A stretch of DNA of 64,000 nt. It comes from an uncultured Bacilli bacterium. Its GTDB lineage: Bacteria > Bacillota_I > Bacilli_A > RFN20 > CAG-449. The DNA lies in assembly GCA_947588815.1 (NCBI GenBank), contig CANQAG010000003.1:1-64000 (forward strand), given 5' to 3'. Numbering within the stretch: position 1 is the stretch's first letter; every line of letters starts with the position of its first letter. Below are positions 13,101 to 21,095 of the stretch, piece after piece. Made by a program: the position numbers and the translations under genes. The notes below the pieces were generated by a model that was given only the letters and a program-made list of their open reading frames with translations, was not told the origin of the DNA and made no database searches.

Positions 13101-13637
13101 AGGAAATATATCAAGGATTTCACCGCGTTTTGCAAATTGCATGCTTTGATCAATTTTATTGACACGATAGAATCCATTTTCAAGCAACTTTTTCTCTAAA
13201 AGATTAATATCGACGATATCCCCTATTTTAAATTCATAACAATGAGCTTCAAACAGATCCTTGTTCGGTAAAATTCTCGTTACCGCGGCAGTGTGGGTGA
13301 TTAAAATTTTATGATCTTTTTTTATCGCTTCCGACATTACAAATAAGCGTTGCGCCAACAATTGCCTAGAAACAACGGCTTGATTAATTCTTAAAACTTC
13401 GTCGCAAGGAAAAAACAATACGTTTTCTTCACCAAGCAAAAGAGATAGTTTATCGTATAAATCTTGTGCACTATATAAATTAGGAACGATTATCGCGTAT
13501 TTTTGTGGTTGTTTGTTATAAGCACTCGCGATGAGATACGCTAAAGAAATAATATCCGTCGCAACAAAAGTTCCTTCTTTTTTCAAAAAGTTTGTGACTA
13601 TTTTATTTTTTGATATTTTATCGAAAATTAGGTTCAT
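10185..13637 (-). CDS. mfd: Transcription-repair coupling factor
   Basis: ATP-dependent translocase that removes RNA polymerase stalled at DNA lesions and recruits UvrA. It has 1150 residues, the usual length. Domains in order: UvrB-like N-terminal region, RNA-polymerase-interacting domain (around residues 460-540), RecG-like translocase with Walker A GDVGFGKT (near 630) and DEEQ box LLIVDEEQRFG (near 730), and the C-terminal TRCF domain. The start is one base after the pth stop, as expected for the conserved pth-mfd operon. Confidence 0.98.
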   Translation of the reverse strand: MNLIFDKISKNKIVTNFLKKEGTFVATDIISLAYLIASAYNKQPQKYAIIVPNLYSAQDLYDKLSLLLGEENVLFFPCDEVLRINQAVVSRQLLAQRLFVMSEAIKKDHKILITHTAAVTRILPNKDLFEAHCYEFKIGDIVDINLLEKKLLENGFYRVNKIDQSMQFAKRGEILDIFPINLEQPIRINFFDDEIESLRYFSIDTQRSTSEELPSVKIFPSNELLITDRQLEKGVANLELEIKSESLKLDFDSKTNLIEKTRNDLEDIKENGFNENTYKYYSYFNDDPYSILQYFEPDIMVIYDITRCRDAYNLNVHEAFDFYTELAQKGYTLEKIKLNLDFEKIITQNKNNLLVSSQFNNIDDQSLRMRPIPFLGGSIFKALEIIDKYIVEGNKVIVALGETQFNTFIEYLDEYEREYEIIEPNLSPKNNLGICKMNLNEGFELIDEKVCYLSAREIFGYRNHLTRFMHRYKEAKVLNSYEDLQIGDYVVHEENGIGQFEAIVNLEIGGIKKDFLKIRYQKKEVLYVPLEQFKLVRKFVSKEGAVPKLNHLGGNEWSKTKKKIKEKVNLMAERLLELYSKRESVEGFTFANDDDMQREFERAFPYPLTQDQEKAIAEIKADMEKSTPMDRLLCGDVGFGKTEVAFRAAFKAILSGKQVALLCPTTILARQHYERALERFALFGVKIALFSRFVNESTQKENIKQIKEKKIDFIIGTHRLLSKEIEIPSLGLLIVDEEQRFGVEHKERIKEIANQIDVLTLTATPIPRTLQMSLLGIRSVSTLNSAPINRMPIQTYVMPYSKSLVQEVIERELARNGQVFYLHNHVSNIFQVARSLQTQIKGAKVAVCNGQMDREVVEDTMNKVYNGEVNILVCTSIIETGIDIPNANTIIIEEADTFGLSQLYQIKGRVGRSNRIAYAYLLYNEHKVLNEKARKRLSAIKEFAELGSGYKIAQCDLTIRGAGDILGSEQSGFIETVGIDMYIRLLNEVIEEKKGIKKEKVVTRVTNIPIEGYIPKAYADDGDKLELYQEIQEINTLPQLILYRAKIRDIYGRLPKEVEALLRKRKIDILSSNPGIESVKEEGGQIIIELSSEASRINKIGILLFNEVQDIAKNIRVSYQDRKLKLRLIKTGQYLDDLEKLLIAINKLVK

Positions 13638-13638
13638 T

Positions 13639-14190
13639 TTAATTAAATTTACTCATCGCATAATGGAAATCGTGATCGATAATCGCATCGATTGCTTCCA
13701 AAGCTTTTTTTCGTGCTTCCATTAAGAGCGCTTCTTCTTCAACGCTCGGTTTAGATAATACGTAATCAATCACACTATTAATAGGATGTCCAATTCCAAT
13801 TTTAATCCGTTTTATTTGATCTGTCTTTAAAATATCGATAATGTTTTTGATACCCTTTTGTCCTCCAGAAGATCCACCTTCACGTAATCTTATTTTACCG
13901 CATGGTAAATCCATATCATCATATATAACTATCAAATTTTCAATCGGAATTTTATAAAATTGCATGATGGCAAAAACCGCTTCACCAGAAAGATTCATAT
14001 AAGTGTATGGTTTTAGAAGCAAAATTTCTTGATTGTGATATAATGTTTTTTGATATTTACCTTTAAAGCCGTCTTTATCTACTTTGATATCGTTTGTGCT
14101 TTCAAACGCCTCAATTACTGAAAAACCAGAATTGTGTCGTGTGTTTGCATATTCCTTACCTGGATTACCTAATCCGACAAAAAGTAACAT
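13639..14190 (-). CDS. pth: Peptidyl-tRNA hydrolase
   Basis: Releases peptides from prematurely dropped peptidyl-tRNAs. The 183-residue product shows FVGLGNPGKEYANTRHN with the catalytic His19, and YDDMDLPCGKIRLREGGSS, both family hallmarks. ATG 14190 is chosen because AAAGGA lies ten bases upstream; an in-frame GTG at 14199 is too close to that site. First gene of the pth-mfd unit, divergent from the plus-strand sugar transporter. Confidence 0.95.
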   Translation of the reverse strand: MLLFVGLGNPGKEYANTRHNSGFSVIEAFESTNDIKVDKDGFKGKYQKTLYHNQEILLLKPYTYMNLSGEAVFAIMQFYKIPIENLIVIYDDMDLPCGKIRLREGGSSGGQKGIKNIIDILKTDQIKRIKIGIGHPINSVIDYVLSKPSVEEEALLMEARKKALEAIDAIIDHDFHYAMSKFN

Positions 14191-14210
14191 AAAGTTCACA
14201 TCCTTTAAAC

Positions 14211-14222
14211 TATAATATTATA
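14211..14222. promoter_or_regulatory. Shared palindromic -10 element between pth and the MFS gene
   Basis: The 44-base divergent gap contains TATAATATTATA, a perfect 12-base palindrome giving a TATAAT on each strand. On the minus strand it reads TGATATAAT, an extended -10. Each would give a leader of about 20 bases carrying the respective ribosome binding site. No good -35 was found on either side. Confidence 0.5.
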
Positions 14223-14243
14223 TCATAGAAAGGTGTTCTCGTC

Positions 14244-15569
14244 ATGAAAAAAAAGACTTCTGCATTCAGATATTCAACAGGTCTTTTTGCGTTAACGCTT
14301 CTTACGCAACTTTTTCACGGATTTTCTTATACATATTATGTCGATCAAGCGGCGCTTATAACGATTAACCTTGCAACTTTAAGTAAAATAATCTTTGTAA
14401 TCGTCGATGGTGTCAATGATGTTATATTTTCGGCTCTAAGTGAAAAAACTCGTAGTCGTTGGGGGAAGCGATTGCCATGGTTAGTAACCTGCATGCCTTT
14501 TTTAGCATTATCTGTAATTTTGACTTATGCTGTAAGTCCTGAAACAGGATTTTCGACAATTCAATTTTTTATTTTCTATCTTTTGATTTCTATTACTTTT
14601 GAAAACTTTTCAACTATCATGTACACCAATTACTATGCTTTATATCCCGTTTTATTTGTCGAAGAAAAAGAGCGAAGCAAAGTCTCATCAATCCGACATA
14701 TCGGAGAACTTCTTGGAATGGCGATTTGTCTCGTGGCGTCACCTTACTTGGTAGAATTGATCGGTTATATCGGTCTTGGTATCATTTATGGTGTTATTTA
14801 TATGGCAATAATGATTTATTGTGTGACCGGAATTAATTATAAACAAGCCGAAGATACTGTGAACACTAAACCTTATTCTTTTCGCCAAACGATCAAAGAT
14901 GCATTTACTAACAAAGCTTTTTTAATATACAATATTGCCGTAAGTTTCAATCAAGCTTGCCTTGGTGTTTTGGTGACAATTTATCCTTTATATGCTAAAT
15001 ATGTCTTAAAGGTAAATTCTTTAGAACAAGGTATTTTAATGGGAATATTATTTGTCGCGGTAATCATTTCTGTGCCACTTTGGTACAAAGCAATGCAAAA
15101 ATGGGGTTATCGAAAATGTTGGCAAATATCGTATATAATATTTCCTTTTTTGCTTGCTGCTTTAGCAATCCCATACAATTTTATAAGTGGTATTATCGTC
15201 GTATCTGTCGTTGGACCGGGCGTTGGAGGAATAATGATTACTCCAGATTTGATGGGGGCCGAAATTATCGATATGGACAAAAAGAAAAATGGGGTTTCAA
15301 GAGAAGCTTCCTTCTTATCTATGGGTAGTGTTTTGCAAAGATTATCTGTCGCAATATCTGCGATTTTCATGAGTTTAGTAAGCTCTCTTTTTGGTTATGT
15401 CGATGGCAACAATCCCGGACCAAATCCTGATTTAACCTTCCGTGTCGTAACCGGCGCGATGTTACCGATAATCGGTTTTTTAGGATCGATCTGTGCCGTT
15501 ATTTACATTTATCTATCCAAAAAAGACTTTGAAAAGATTACCAATAATCTTTACGTTGATAAAAATTAA
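14244..15569 (+). CDS. GPH-family sugar:cation symporter (MFS)
   Basis: Twelve-helix secondary transporter of the glycoside-pentoside-hexuronide:cation symporter family. The family signature in the loop after helix 2 is seen as SRWGKRLPW (71-79), and NDVIFSALSEKTRS precedes it. Its 441 residues are typical. The substrate cannot be told from sequence; no sugar hydrolase or kinase lies beside it. GAAAGGTG precedes the ATG. It is the first gene of a plus-strand island that is transcribed toward oriC, against the direction of replication. Confidence 0.88.
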   Translation: MKKKTSAFRYSTGLFALTLLTQLFHGFSYTYYVDQAALITINLATLSKIIFVIVDGVNDVIFSALSEKTRSRWGKRLPWLVTCMPFLALSVILTYAVSPETGFSTIQFFIFYLLISITFENFSTIMYTNYYALYPVLFVEEKERSKVSSIRHIGELLGMAICLVASPYLVELIGYIGLGIIYGVIYMAIMIYCVTGINYKQAEDTVNTKPYSFRQTIKDAFTNKAFLIYNIAVSFNQACLGVLVTIYPLYAKYVLKVNSLEQGILMGILFVAVIISVPLWYKAMQKWGYRKCWQISYIIFPFLLAALAIPYNFISGIIVVSVVGPGVGGIMITPDLMGAEIIDMDKKKNGVSREASFLSMGSVLQRLSVAISAIFMSLVSSLFGYVDGNNPGPNPDLTFRVVTGAMLPIIGFLGSICAVIYIYLSKKDFEKITNNLYVDKN

Positions 15570-15595
15570 AAAGCACAGATTTTATCTGTACTTTT
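15570..15595. terminator. Bidirectional terminator between convergent genes
   Basis: Stem AAAGCACAGAT / ATCTGTACTTT (15570-15580 with 15584-15594, one mismatch), with A-run and T-run on the two sides. It serves the MFS gene on the plus strand and overlaps the end of the DUF1540 gene on the minus strand. Confidence 0.7.
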
Positions 15596-15902
15596 CAATA
15601 TAGTTTATACATTTAGCTCCGACTTCTTTTCGATCGACCCGCAAATGATGAACTGTGCATTTATTGGCATAGAAATGACGGCAAGACGAAGCATCACATA
15701 GCACGACATGTTCATCTGTCTCTAAAGAAAAAGGTTGATCAGAAGCAAATTCATATTCCCATTGTGCGAGTTTAGAATCATCATCCCGTCTTTTTTCATA
15801 TGAACGGCAATAAGCTGTGTTGCTCACTTGAATTCCTTTTTTCGTACAGTGAGTACAGTAATTGTGATCACAAGTATGATCGTGGCATTTTAAATTTGGC
15901 AT
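15582..15902 (-). CDS. Cys-rich DUF1540 protein with two repeats
   Basis: 106-residue Cys-rich protein with two copies of the DUF1540 pattern, roughly C-x4-C-x(4-5)-C then C and an aromatic. The first runs from about residue 5 (LKCHDHTCDHNYCTHC) and the second from about residue 68 (LCDASSCRHFYANKC). The Cys/His spacing suggests metal binding, but the function is not known. Such proteins are common in spore-forming Firmicutes. A ribosome binding site (GGAGTG) precedes the ATG. Stands alone, convergent to the transporter. Confidence 0.82.
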   Translation of the reverse strand: MPNLKCHDHTCDHNYCTHCTKKGIQVSNTAYCRSYEKRRDDDSKLAQWEYEFASDQPFSLETDEHVVLCDASSCRHFYANKCTVHHLRVDRKEVGAKCINYIEKYR

Positions 15903-16073
15903 AATTTCACTCCTTTACTTTGTTAGTATGCCTTACATAAAACCGTTTTATTAAATTATCGGTGATGGTAAATAATAAATTTGTAGCTTTTAGAATATAT
16001 TCAAACTAGTTCTTGTGGTTGTTTTTATTGTTTTTTATTTGTAAGATATAAATGCACTAATGAGGTGGATGAA

Positions 16074-16973
16074 ATGAAATCTTTTTTCTTAGATACTGCA
16101 AAAGGAGCACTTATTGGCATCGCTTGTTTAATTCCCGGAGTAAGCGGAGGAACTTTAGCCATCATTCTTAATGTTTATGACAAATTATTAAATGCAGTAA
16201 GTAATATTACCAAAGATTTTAAAAAATCGTTGTTAACTCTTTTGCCATTTGCAATCGGCATCCTTCTAGGTATTGTCGCTTTAATTATTCCTTTACAATG
16301 GGCATTAGCCAATTTCCCATTTCCTACAGCGACTCTGTTTGTCGCTTTAATCATCGGACAATTGCCTTCTTTGTATCGCAATGTTCAAGGATATGAAAAA
16401 GCAACTAATTTTTTAATCAGCGCCATTCCATTAATTTTAGTTATCGGGCTTTGTGCCATTAATTTATTTACCAATACACCTGATGTCACTTTAATAAACA
16501 TTCAATGGTATATGTATATAGTTTTGTTCTTGGTCGGATTTTTGGCCTCCGCAACTCTAGTTGTTCCCGGAGTGTCCGGTTCGATGGTTTTAATGCTTGT
16601 CGGATTTTATAAACCGATTTTGGATGTGTGTGCTCAATTATTACATTTTGAAAATATTTTTCAATCAATCTTGATTTTAATTCCTTTTGGTATTGGAATT
16701 ATTATCGGCTTTTACTTTATGTCAAAATTTATTTCATTTTGCTTAGCGAAATGGAAGATACAAACGTTCTTCGCTATTATCGGTTTTATTGTCGGTTCTT
16801 TAGCGGGAATTTATATGCAGGTCGATTATAGTATTCAAATCGATTTAATCCAAATTATCGTTTCGATCGTTCTTTTTGTCGGCGGAATTGTCGGCTCATA
16901 TTCCTTAGATTATTTAAATCGTAAATATAATAAAAAATTAACTGAAAAGGAATCAAAAGATGAATCTAGATAA
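16074..16973 (+). CDS. popT: DUF368 polyprenyl-phosphate flippase (PopT family)
   Basis: Multi-spanning membrane protein of the DUF368 family, members of which were shown to return undecaprenyl phosphate to the inner leaflet for reuse in cell-wall synthesis. The 299-residue product has the two diagnostic re-entrant repeats, IPGVSGGTLAI (about 20-30) and VVPGVSGSMVLM (about 163-174), with about eight hydrophobic segments. ATG 16074 is preferred since GAGGTGG ends five bases upstream. It overlaps the PAP2 gene by 14 bases, pairing a lipid phosphatase with a lipid carrier flippase. Confidence 0.88.
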   Translation: MKSFFLDTAKGALIGIACLIPGVSGGTLAIILNVYDKLLNAVSNITKDFKKSLLTLLPFAIGILLGIVALIIPLQWALANFPFPTATLFVALIIGQLPSLYRNVQGYEKATNFLISAIPLILVIGLCAINLFTNTPDVTLINIQWYMYIVLFLVGFLASATLVVPGVSGSMVLMLVGFYKPILDVCAQLLHFENIFQSILILIPFGIGIIIGFYFMSKFISFCLAKWKIQTFFAIIGFIVGSLAGIYMQVDYSIQIDLIQIIVSIVLFVGGIVGSYSLDYLNRKYNKKLTEKESKDESR

Positions 16974-17544
16974 TATTGTCAGTCGTTTTTTTCTTGAAAA
17001 TCTTCATGGCTCTGATTTTGTTAATCGGGTTATGATTATTTTTTCTAAACTCGGAAGCGGTGGCTTTATTTGGATTATATTTTTATTGACGATTTTAATT
17101 GTTCAACTTTGCCGCAACAAAAAATTTTCGATGACAATCGTCTTTGCCCTTGTGATTTTATTGTTAGGGTGGCTTTTTAATGATTATTTCTTAAAAATCA
17201 TCATCAATCGTTCAAGACCTTATACCGAAATCGATGGTTTTTCAGAATTTATGATTTCGATGAATTATCCATTCCCTTCCGGTTCTTCTTTCCCTTCAGG
17301 GCATTCTTTTTCATCGTTTTCTGCCGCGACAATGATATTTTTATATCGCCGCAAATTAGGTTTAATCAGCTTTCCGCTAGCGTTTGTAATCGCTTTTTCA
17401 AGAATCTTTGTCGGAGCTCATTATCTTAGCGACGTTTTAACCGGCTCATTTTTAGGCGCTTCTTTCGGTTGTATTCATTTTTTAATCTGTCAACAAATTT
17501 TTTCAAAAACCCATTTAGGGGATTTAAAATATGCGTCTCGATAA
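16960..17544 (+). CDS. PAP2 phosphatase, probable undecaprenyl-diphosphatase
   Basis: Membrane phosphatase of the PAP2 superfamily with all three signature motifs: K79-x6-R86-P87, PSGH (112-115) and SR-x5-H-x3-D (R148, H154, D158). The 194 residues and about five to six hydrophobic segments resemble BcrC/PgpB-type enzymes that dephosphorylate undecaprenyl diphosphate outside the membrane. Substrate is inferred from the overlap with the flippase gene upstream; phosphatidylglycerol phosphate is an alternative. Its 3' end overlaps the pseudouridine synthase gene by 14 bases. Confidence 0.88.
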   Translation: MNLDNIVSRFFLENLHGSDFVNRVMIIFSKLGSGGFIWIIFLLTILIVQLCRNKKFSMTIVFALVILLLGWLFNDYFLKIIINRSRPYTEIDGFSEFMISMNYPFPSGSSFPSGHSFSSFSAATMIFLYRRKLGLISFPLAFVIAFSRIFVGAHYLSDVLTGSFLGASFGCIHFLICQQIFSKTHLGDLKYASR

Positions 17545-18223
17545 GTATCTCTCTAATTCCGGATATGGCAGTCGTAAAGAGGTGAAATTCTTAATAAAAC
17601 ACGGGCAAGTTAAAGTTAACGAACAAATAATAAAAGAAGATTCATTTCACGTTATGCCTGAAAAAGATCTTGTTTTCGTCAATGACTCAAAAGTCGATTT
17701 TCGACAAAATCATTATATACTTCTATATAAACCGGAAGGATATATTTCTTCTACCGAAGACGAAAACTATCCTTCGGTTTTGAATCTTATTTCTGATTAT
17801 CGCCACGTTGCTCTTTTTCCGGTTGGACGTTTAGATGTAGATACCACAGGTGTGCTGCTTCTTACCGATGATGGGGATTTAGCCCATCGACTTTTATCTC
17901 CCAAAAGGCACGTTAATAAAGTATATCATGTAACTGTGGATCATTCTTTAAGTGACAAGTTGATAGATTGTTTCAAAGTTGGCATTTTGATTGATGGTAA
18001 GAAAACACTTCCGGCAACTTTAACTATTCTTTCTGATTTAGAAGCCGAAGTTATTTTAACCGAGGGAAGATTCCATCAAGTCAAGCGAATGTTTTCTGCT
18101 TTTAATTACACCGTGGTGTCGCTTAAAAGAACTCAATTTGATTGCTTGACTTTAAAAGGATTAAATGTTGGTGAATATCGTCTTTTAAGCGAAAGCGAGA
18201 TTGAAAAACTTAAAAACCATTAA
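17531..18223 (+). CDS. RsuA-family 16S rRNA pseudouridine synthase
   Basis: Isomerises a specific uridine of small-subunit rRNA. The N-terminal S4 domain (MRLDKYLSNSGYGSRKEV) leads to the catalytic domain, with Asp102 in GRLDVDTTGVLLLTDDGD and the VEGRFHQVKRM-type motif seen as TEGRFHQVKRMF. At 230 residues it matches the short RsuA group rather than RluB. It is the third member of an overlapping trio with popT and the PAP2 gene; the functional link is probably only cotranscription. Confidence 0.9.
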   Translation: MRLDKYLSNSGYGSRKEVKFLIKHGQVKVNEQIIKEDSFHVMPEKDLVFVNDSKVDFRQNHYILLYKPEGYISSTEDENYPSVLNLISDYRHVALFPVGRLDVDTTGVLLLTDDGDLAHRLLSPKRHVNKVYHVTVDHSLSDKLIDCFKVGILIDGKKTLPATLTILSDLEAEVILTEGRFHQVKRMFSAFNYTVVSLKRTQFDCLTLKGLNVGEYRLLSESEIEKLKNH

Positions 18224-18305
18224 AATAGTGTTATTAGGAACCTCTTCAATAATATTTATAATTTAACATTTCGCATTTAAACATCTACAATTTTCTATTT
18301 AAACA

Positions 18306-18314
18306 TGCTAAAAT
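18306..18314 (+). promoter_or_regulatory. Possible extended -10 promoter of ppdK
   Basis: TGCTAAAAT in the 153-base gap before ppdK, about 60 bases from the start codon. The -35 region is poor. The rest of the gap is AT-rich with no hairpin I can support. Confidence 0.35.
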
Positions 18315-18376
18315 AGCGAAGTAGCATAAAATTGTTAATAATAATATTAACAACAATAGAATGTAGGAGGAAATTT

Positions 18377-21010
18377 ATGCAAAAAAAGTACGTATACCAC
18401 TTTAAAGAAGCTTACGGCTTAGGCAAAGAGCTTTTAGGTGGTAAAGGTGCCGGCTTAGCAGAAATGACCCATATTGGAGTTCCGATTCCACAAGGATTCA
18501 CGGTCACAACTGAAGCTTGTACTCTTTATTACGAAAGTGGCAAAGTTCTCCCAGACTATTTAGTCAAGGAAATTTATGAAGCTGTTCACGCAGTTGAAAA
18601 AGAAACCGGCAAAAACTTCGGCGGAGATAAAAATCCGTTATTAGTCAGCGTTCGTTCCGGAGCTCGGGTTTCTATGCCTGGTATGATGGACACCATCTTA
18701 AACTTAGGTTTAAATGATAAAACGGTCGAAGCTTTAGCAAAAGAGACCAACAACGAAAGATTTGCTTACGATTGCTATCGTCGTTTTATTTTGATGTTCA
18801 CCAACATCGCTAAAGGTCATCCAAGAACCGACATGGATAAAATGCTTGATGATCTTAAAGAAGCCCGTGGCTATAAGTTAGATACTGAAGTTACTGCTTC
18901 CGAACTTAAGGAATTAGTTGCAAAATATAAAGATTATTATAAGAAGACCTTCAATGAAGACTTCCCAAGTGATCCATATGTCCAAGTAATTGAAGCAGTT
19001 ACCGCTGTTTTCCGTTCATGGGATAACCCAAGAGCCAATGTCTATCGTATGATGAACAATATTCCATATAGTTGGGGTACTGCCGTCAACGTTCAATCGA
19101 TGGCTTTCGGAAATAAGGGCGAAACTTCCGGTACCGGCGTGGCCTTCTCACGTGATCCGGCAACCGGAGAAAAAGTAATTTCTGCTGAATATTTACCAAA
19201 TGCACAAGGTGAAGACGTTGTCGCTGGAATTCGTACTCCGCTTCACATTGATGAATTGAAGAGAAGAATGCCTGAAGTTTATGAACAATTTGTCGAAACC
19301 ATTAAAAAGATGGAGAATCACTACCGCGACATGCAAGATATGGAATTCACCGTCGAAGAAGGTAAACTTTACTTCTTACAAACACGTAATGGTAAAAGAA
19401 CCCCTGCTGCCGCGTTAAAAATAGCTTGCGACCTTGTCGATGAAAAATTAATTTCAGAAGATGAAGCTGTTTTAAGAATCGATGCTTTATCCTTTGATAA
19501 GTTGTTACTCCCAGGCTTTGACAAAGATGAATTGGCTAAAGCTACTCCAGTCGCCGAAGGTTTGGCTGCTGGTCCAGGAGCTGGAACCGGTAAATTAGCC
19601 TTTACTGCCGAAGAAGCCGAAAAAAGACATGCTAATGGCGAAAAAGTCGTTTTAGTTCGTGCTGAAACCTCCCCAGAAGATATCGTAGGTATGGTTGCCG
19701 CTGAAGGTATTCTCACCATGCGTGGTGGTATGACTTCACACGCTGCCGTCGTTGCTCGTGGTATGGGTAAATGCTGTGTCTGCGGTTGTAAAGAAGCTTT
19801 AATCGACGAAGAAAAGAGAACTTTAACAATCGGTGGAAAAGTTTATACTGAAAATGACGTTTTCTCCTTAGATGGTTCTACCGGAAAAGTTTACGTCGGT
19901 GCCATCAAGACCGTCAGTCCGGATTTAACCGCCGGTTATTTTGGAAGATTAATGGCTTGGGTTGATCGCGCAAGAAGATTAAAAGTTCGCACCAATGCGG
20001 ATACTCCTCGTGATGCTAAACAAGCTAAAATTTTCGGTGCCCAAGGTATTGGACTTTGCCGTACTGAACATATGTTCTTCGACAAAGATCGTATCTTCTC
20101 AATGAGAAAAATGATTCTTGCCGACAATGTTGCAGATCGTAAAGCTGCTTTAGCCGAACTCGAACCAATGCAACAAAAAGACTTTGAAGAATTATATGAA
20201 ATCATGGGCGAATTAAATGTTAACGTCCGTTTATTAGATCCACCTCTTCATGAATTCTTACCACAAGAAGAAGACAAGATTGAAGAATTAGCCGTCGCAA
20301 CCGGAAAATCCGTTCAACAAGTCAAAGATCGTATCGCTGAGTTACATGAATTTAACCCAATGATGGGTCACCGTGGTTGCCGTCTTGCCGTTTCCTATCC
20401 GGAAATTTGCGAAATGCAAACCTCTGCGATTATCAAGGCCGCTATTAACGTCATGAAGAAGGGCGTTAAAGTCGAACCTGAAATTATGATTCCTCTTGTC
20501 CTTGATGTCCGCGAATTAAAATTTGTTAAAAATATCATCGTTGAAACCGCCGATCGTTTAATTAAAGAAGCCGGTGTCAACATGAAATACCACGTCGGTA
20601 CGATGATTGAAATTCCAAGAGCCGCTCTTCTCTCTGACGAAATCGCCAAAGAAGCTGAATTCTTCTCGTTCGGTACCAACGATTTAACTCAAATGACTTT
20701 CGGTTTCAGCCGTGATGATGCCGCCAAGTTCTTACCGGATTACTATGAGCACAAGATTTTCGAAGAAGATCCATTTAAGACCTTAGATCAAGATGGTGTT
20801 GGCAAATTAGTCAATATGTCTGTTAAGGCTGGTCGTGCAACACGTAAAGATCTTCACGTCGGTGTTTGTGGCGAAACCGGTGGCGATCCAAAATCGGTTG
20901 AATTCTATCACAAGGCCGGTCTTGATTACGTCTCCTGTTCTCCGTTCCGCGTTCCAGTCGCTCGTTTAGCTGCCGCTCAAGCTGCGATTAAAGAAAAACT
21001 TGAAAAATAA
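18377..21010 (+). CDS. ppdK: Pyruvate, phosphate dikinase
   Basis: Interconverts pyruvate, ATP and Pi with PEP, AMP and PPi; in anaerobic fermenters it often runs in the glycolytic direction. The 877-residue product has the ATP-grasp N-terminal domain, the swivelling phosphohistidine domain with His455 (GGMTSHAAVV) and the TIM-barrel PEP domain with Cys831 (GVCGETGGD). Both residue numbers equal those of the Clostridium symbiosum enzyme. AGGAGG six bases before 18377 fixes the start. The codon choice looks more biased than in its neighbours (many GGT, CGT, CCA), suggesting strong expression. Confidence 0.98.
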   Translation: MQKKYVYHFKEAYGLGKELLGGKGAGLAEMTHIGVPIPQGFTVTTEACTLYYESGKVLPDYLVKEIYEAVHAVEKETGKNFGGDKNPLLVSVRSGARVSMPGMMDTILNLGLNDKTVEALAKETNNERFAYDCYRRFILMFTNIAKGHPRTDMDKMLDDLKEARGYKLDTEVTASELKELVAKYKDYYKKTFNEDFPSDPYVQVIEAVTAVFRSWDNPRANVYRMMNNIPYSWGTAVNVQSMAFGNKGETSGTGVAFSRDPATGEKVISAEYLPNAQGEDVVAGIRTPLHIDELKRRMPEVYEQFVETIKKMENHYRDMQDMEFTVEEGKLYFLQTRNGKRTPAAALKIACDLVDEKLISEDEAVLRIDALSFDKLLLPGFDKDELAKATPVAEGLAAGPGAGTGKLAFTAEEAEKRHANGEKVVLVRAETSPEDIVGMVAAEGILTMRGGMTSHAAVVARGMGKCCVCGCKEALIDEEKRTLTIGGKVYTENDVFSLDGSTGKVYVGAIKTVSPDLTAGYFGRLMAWVDRARRLKVRTNADTPRDAKQAKIFGAQGIGLCRTEHMFFDKDRIFSMRKMILADNVADRKAALAELEPMQQKDFEELYEIMGELNVNVRLLDPPLHEFLPQEEDKIEELAVATGKSVQQVKDRIAELHEFNPMMGHRGCRLAVSYPEICEMQTSAIIKAAINVMKKGVKVEPEIMIPLVLDVRELKFVKNIIVETADRLIKEAGVNMKYHVGTMIEIPRAALLSDEIAKEAEFFSFGTNDLTQMTFGFSRDDAAKFLPDYYEHKIFEEDPFKTLDQDGVGKLVNMSVKAGRATRKDLHVGVCGETGGDPKSVEFYHKAGLDYVSCSPFRVPVARLAAAQAAIKEKLEK

Positions 21011-21030
21011 GGAACGTTAACACTACTTAT

Positions 21031-21066
21031 TAAAAAACCCTAAAGCGATAAACTTTAGGGTTTTTC
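21031..21066. terminator. Strong terminator after ppdK, possibly bidirectional
   Basis: Perfect stem AACCCTAAAG / CTTTAGGGTT (21036-21045 with 21053-21062), A-run before and T-run after. It also lies 30 bases beyond the stop of the minus-strand membrane gene, so it can stop both transcripts. Confidence 0.88.
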
Positions 21067-21095
21067 TTATGGTAAAATATTTTCTATAAATTTGT

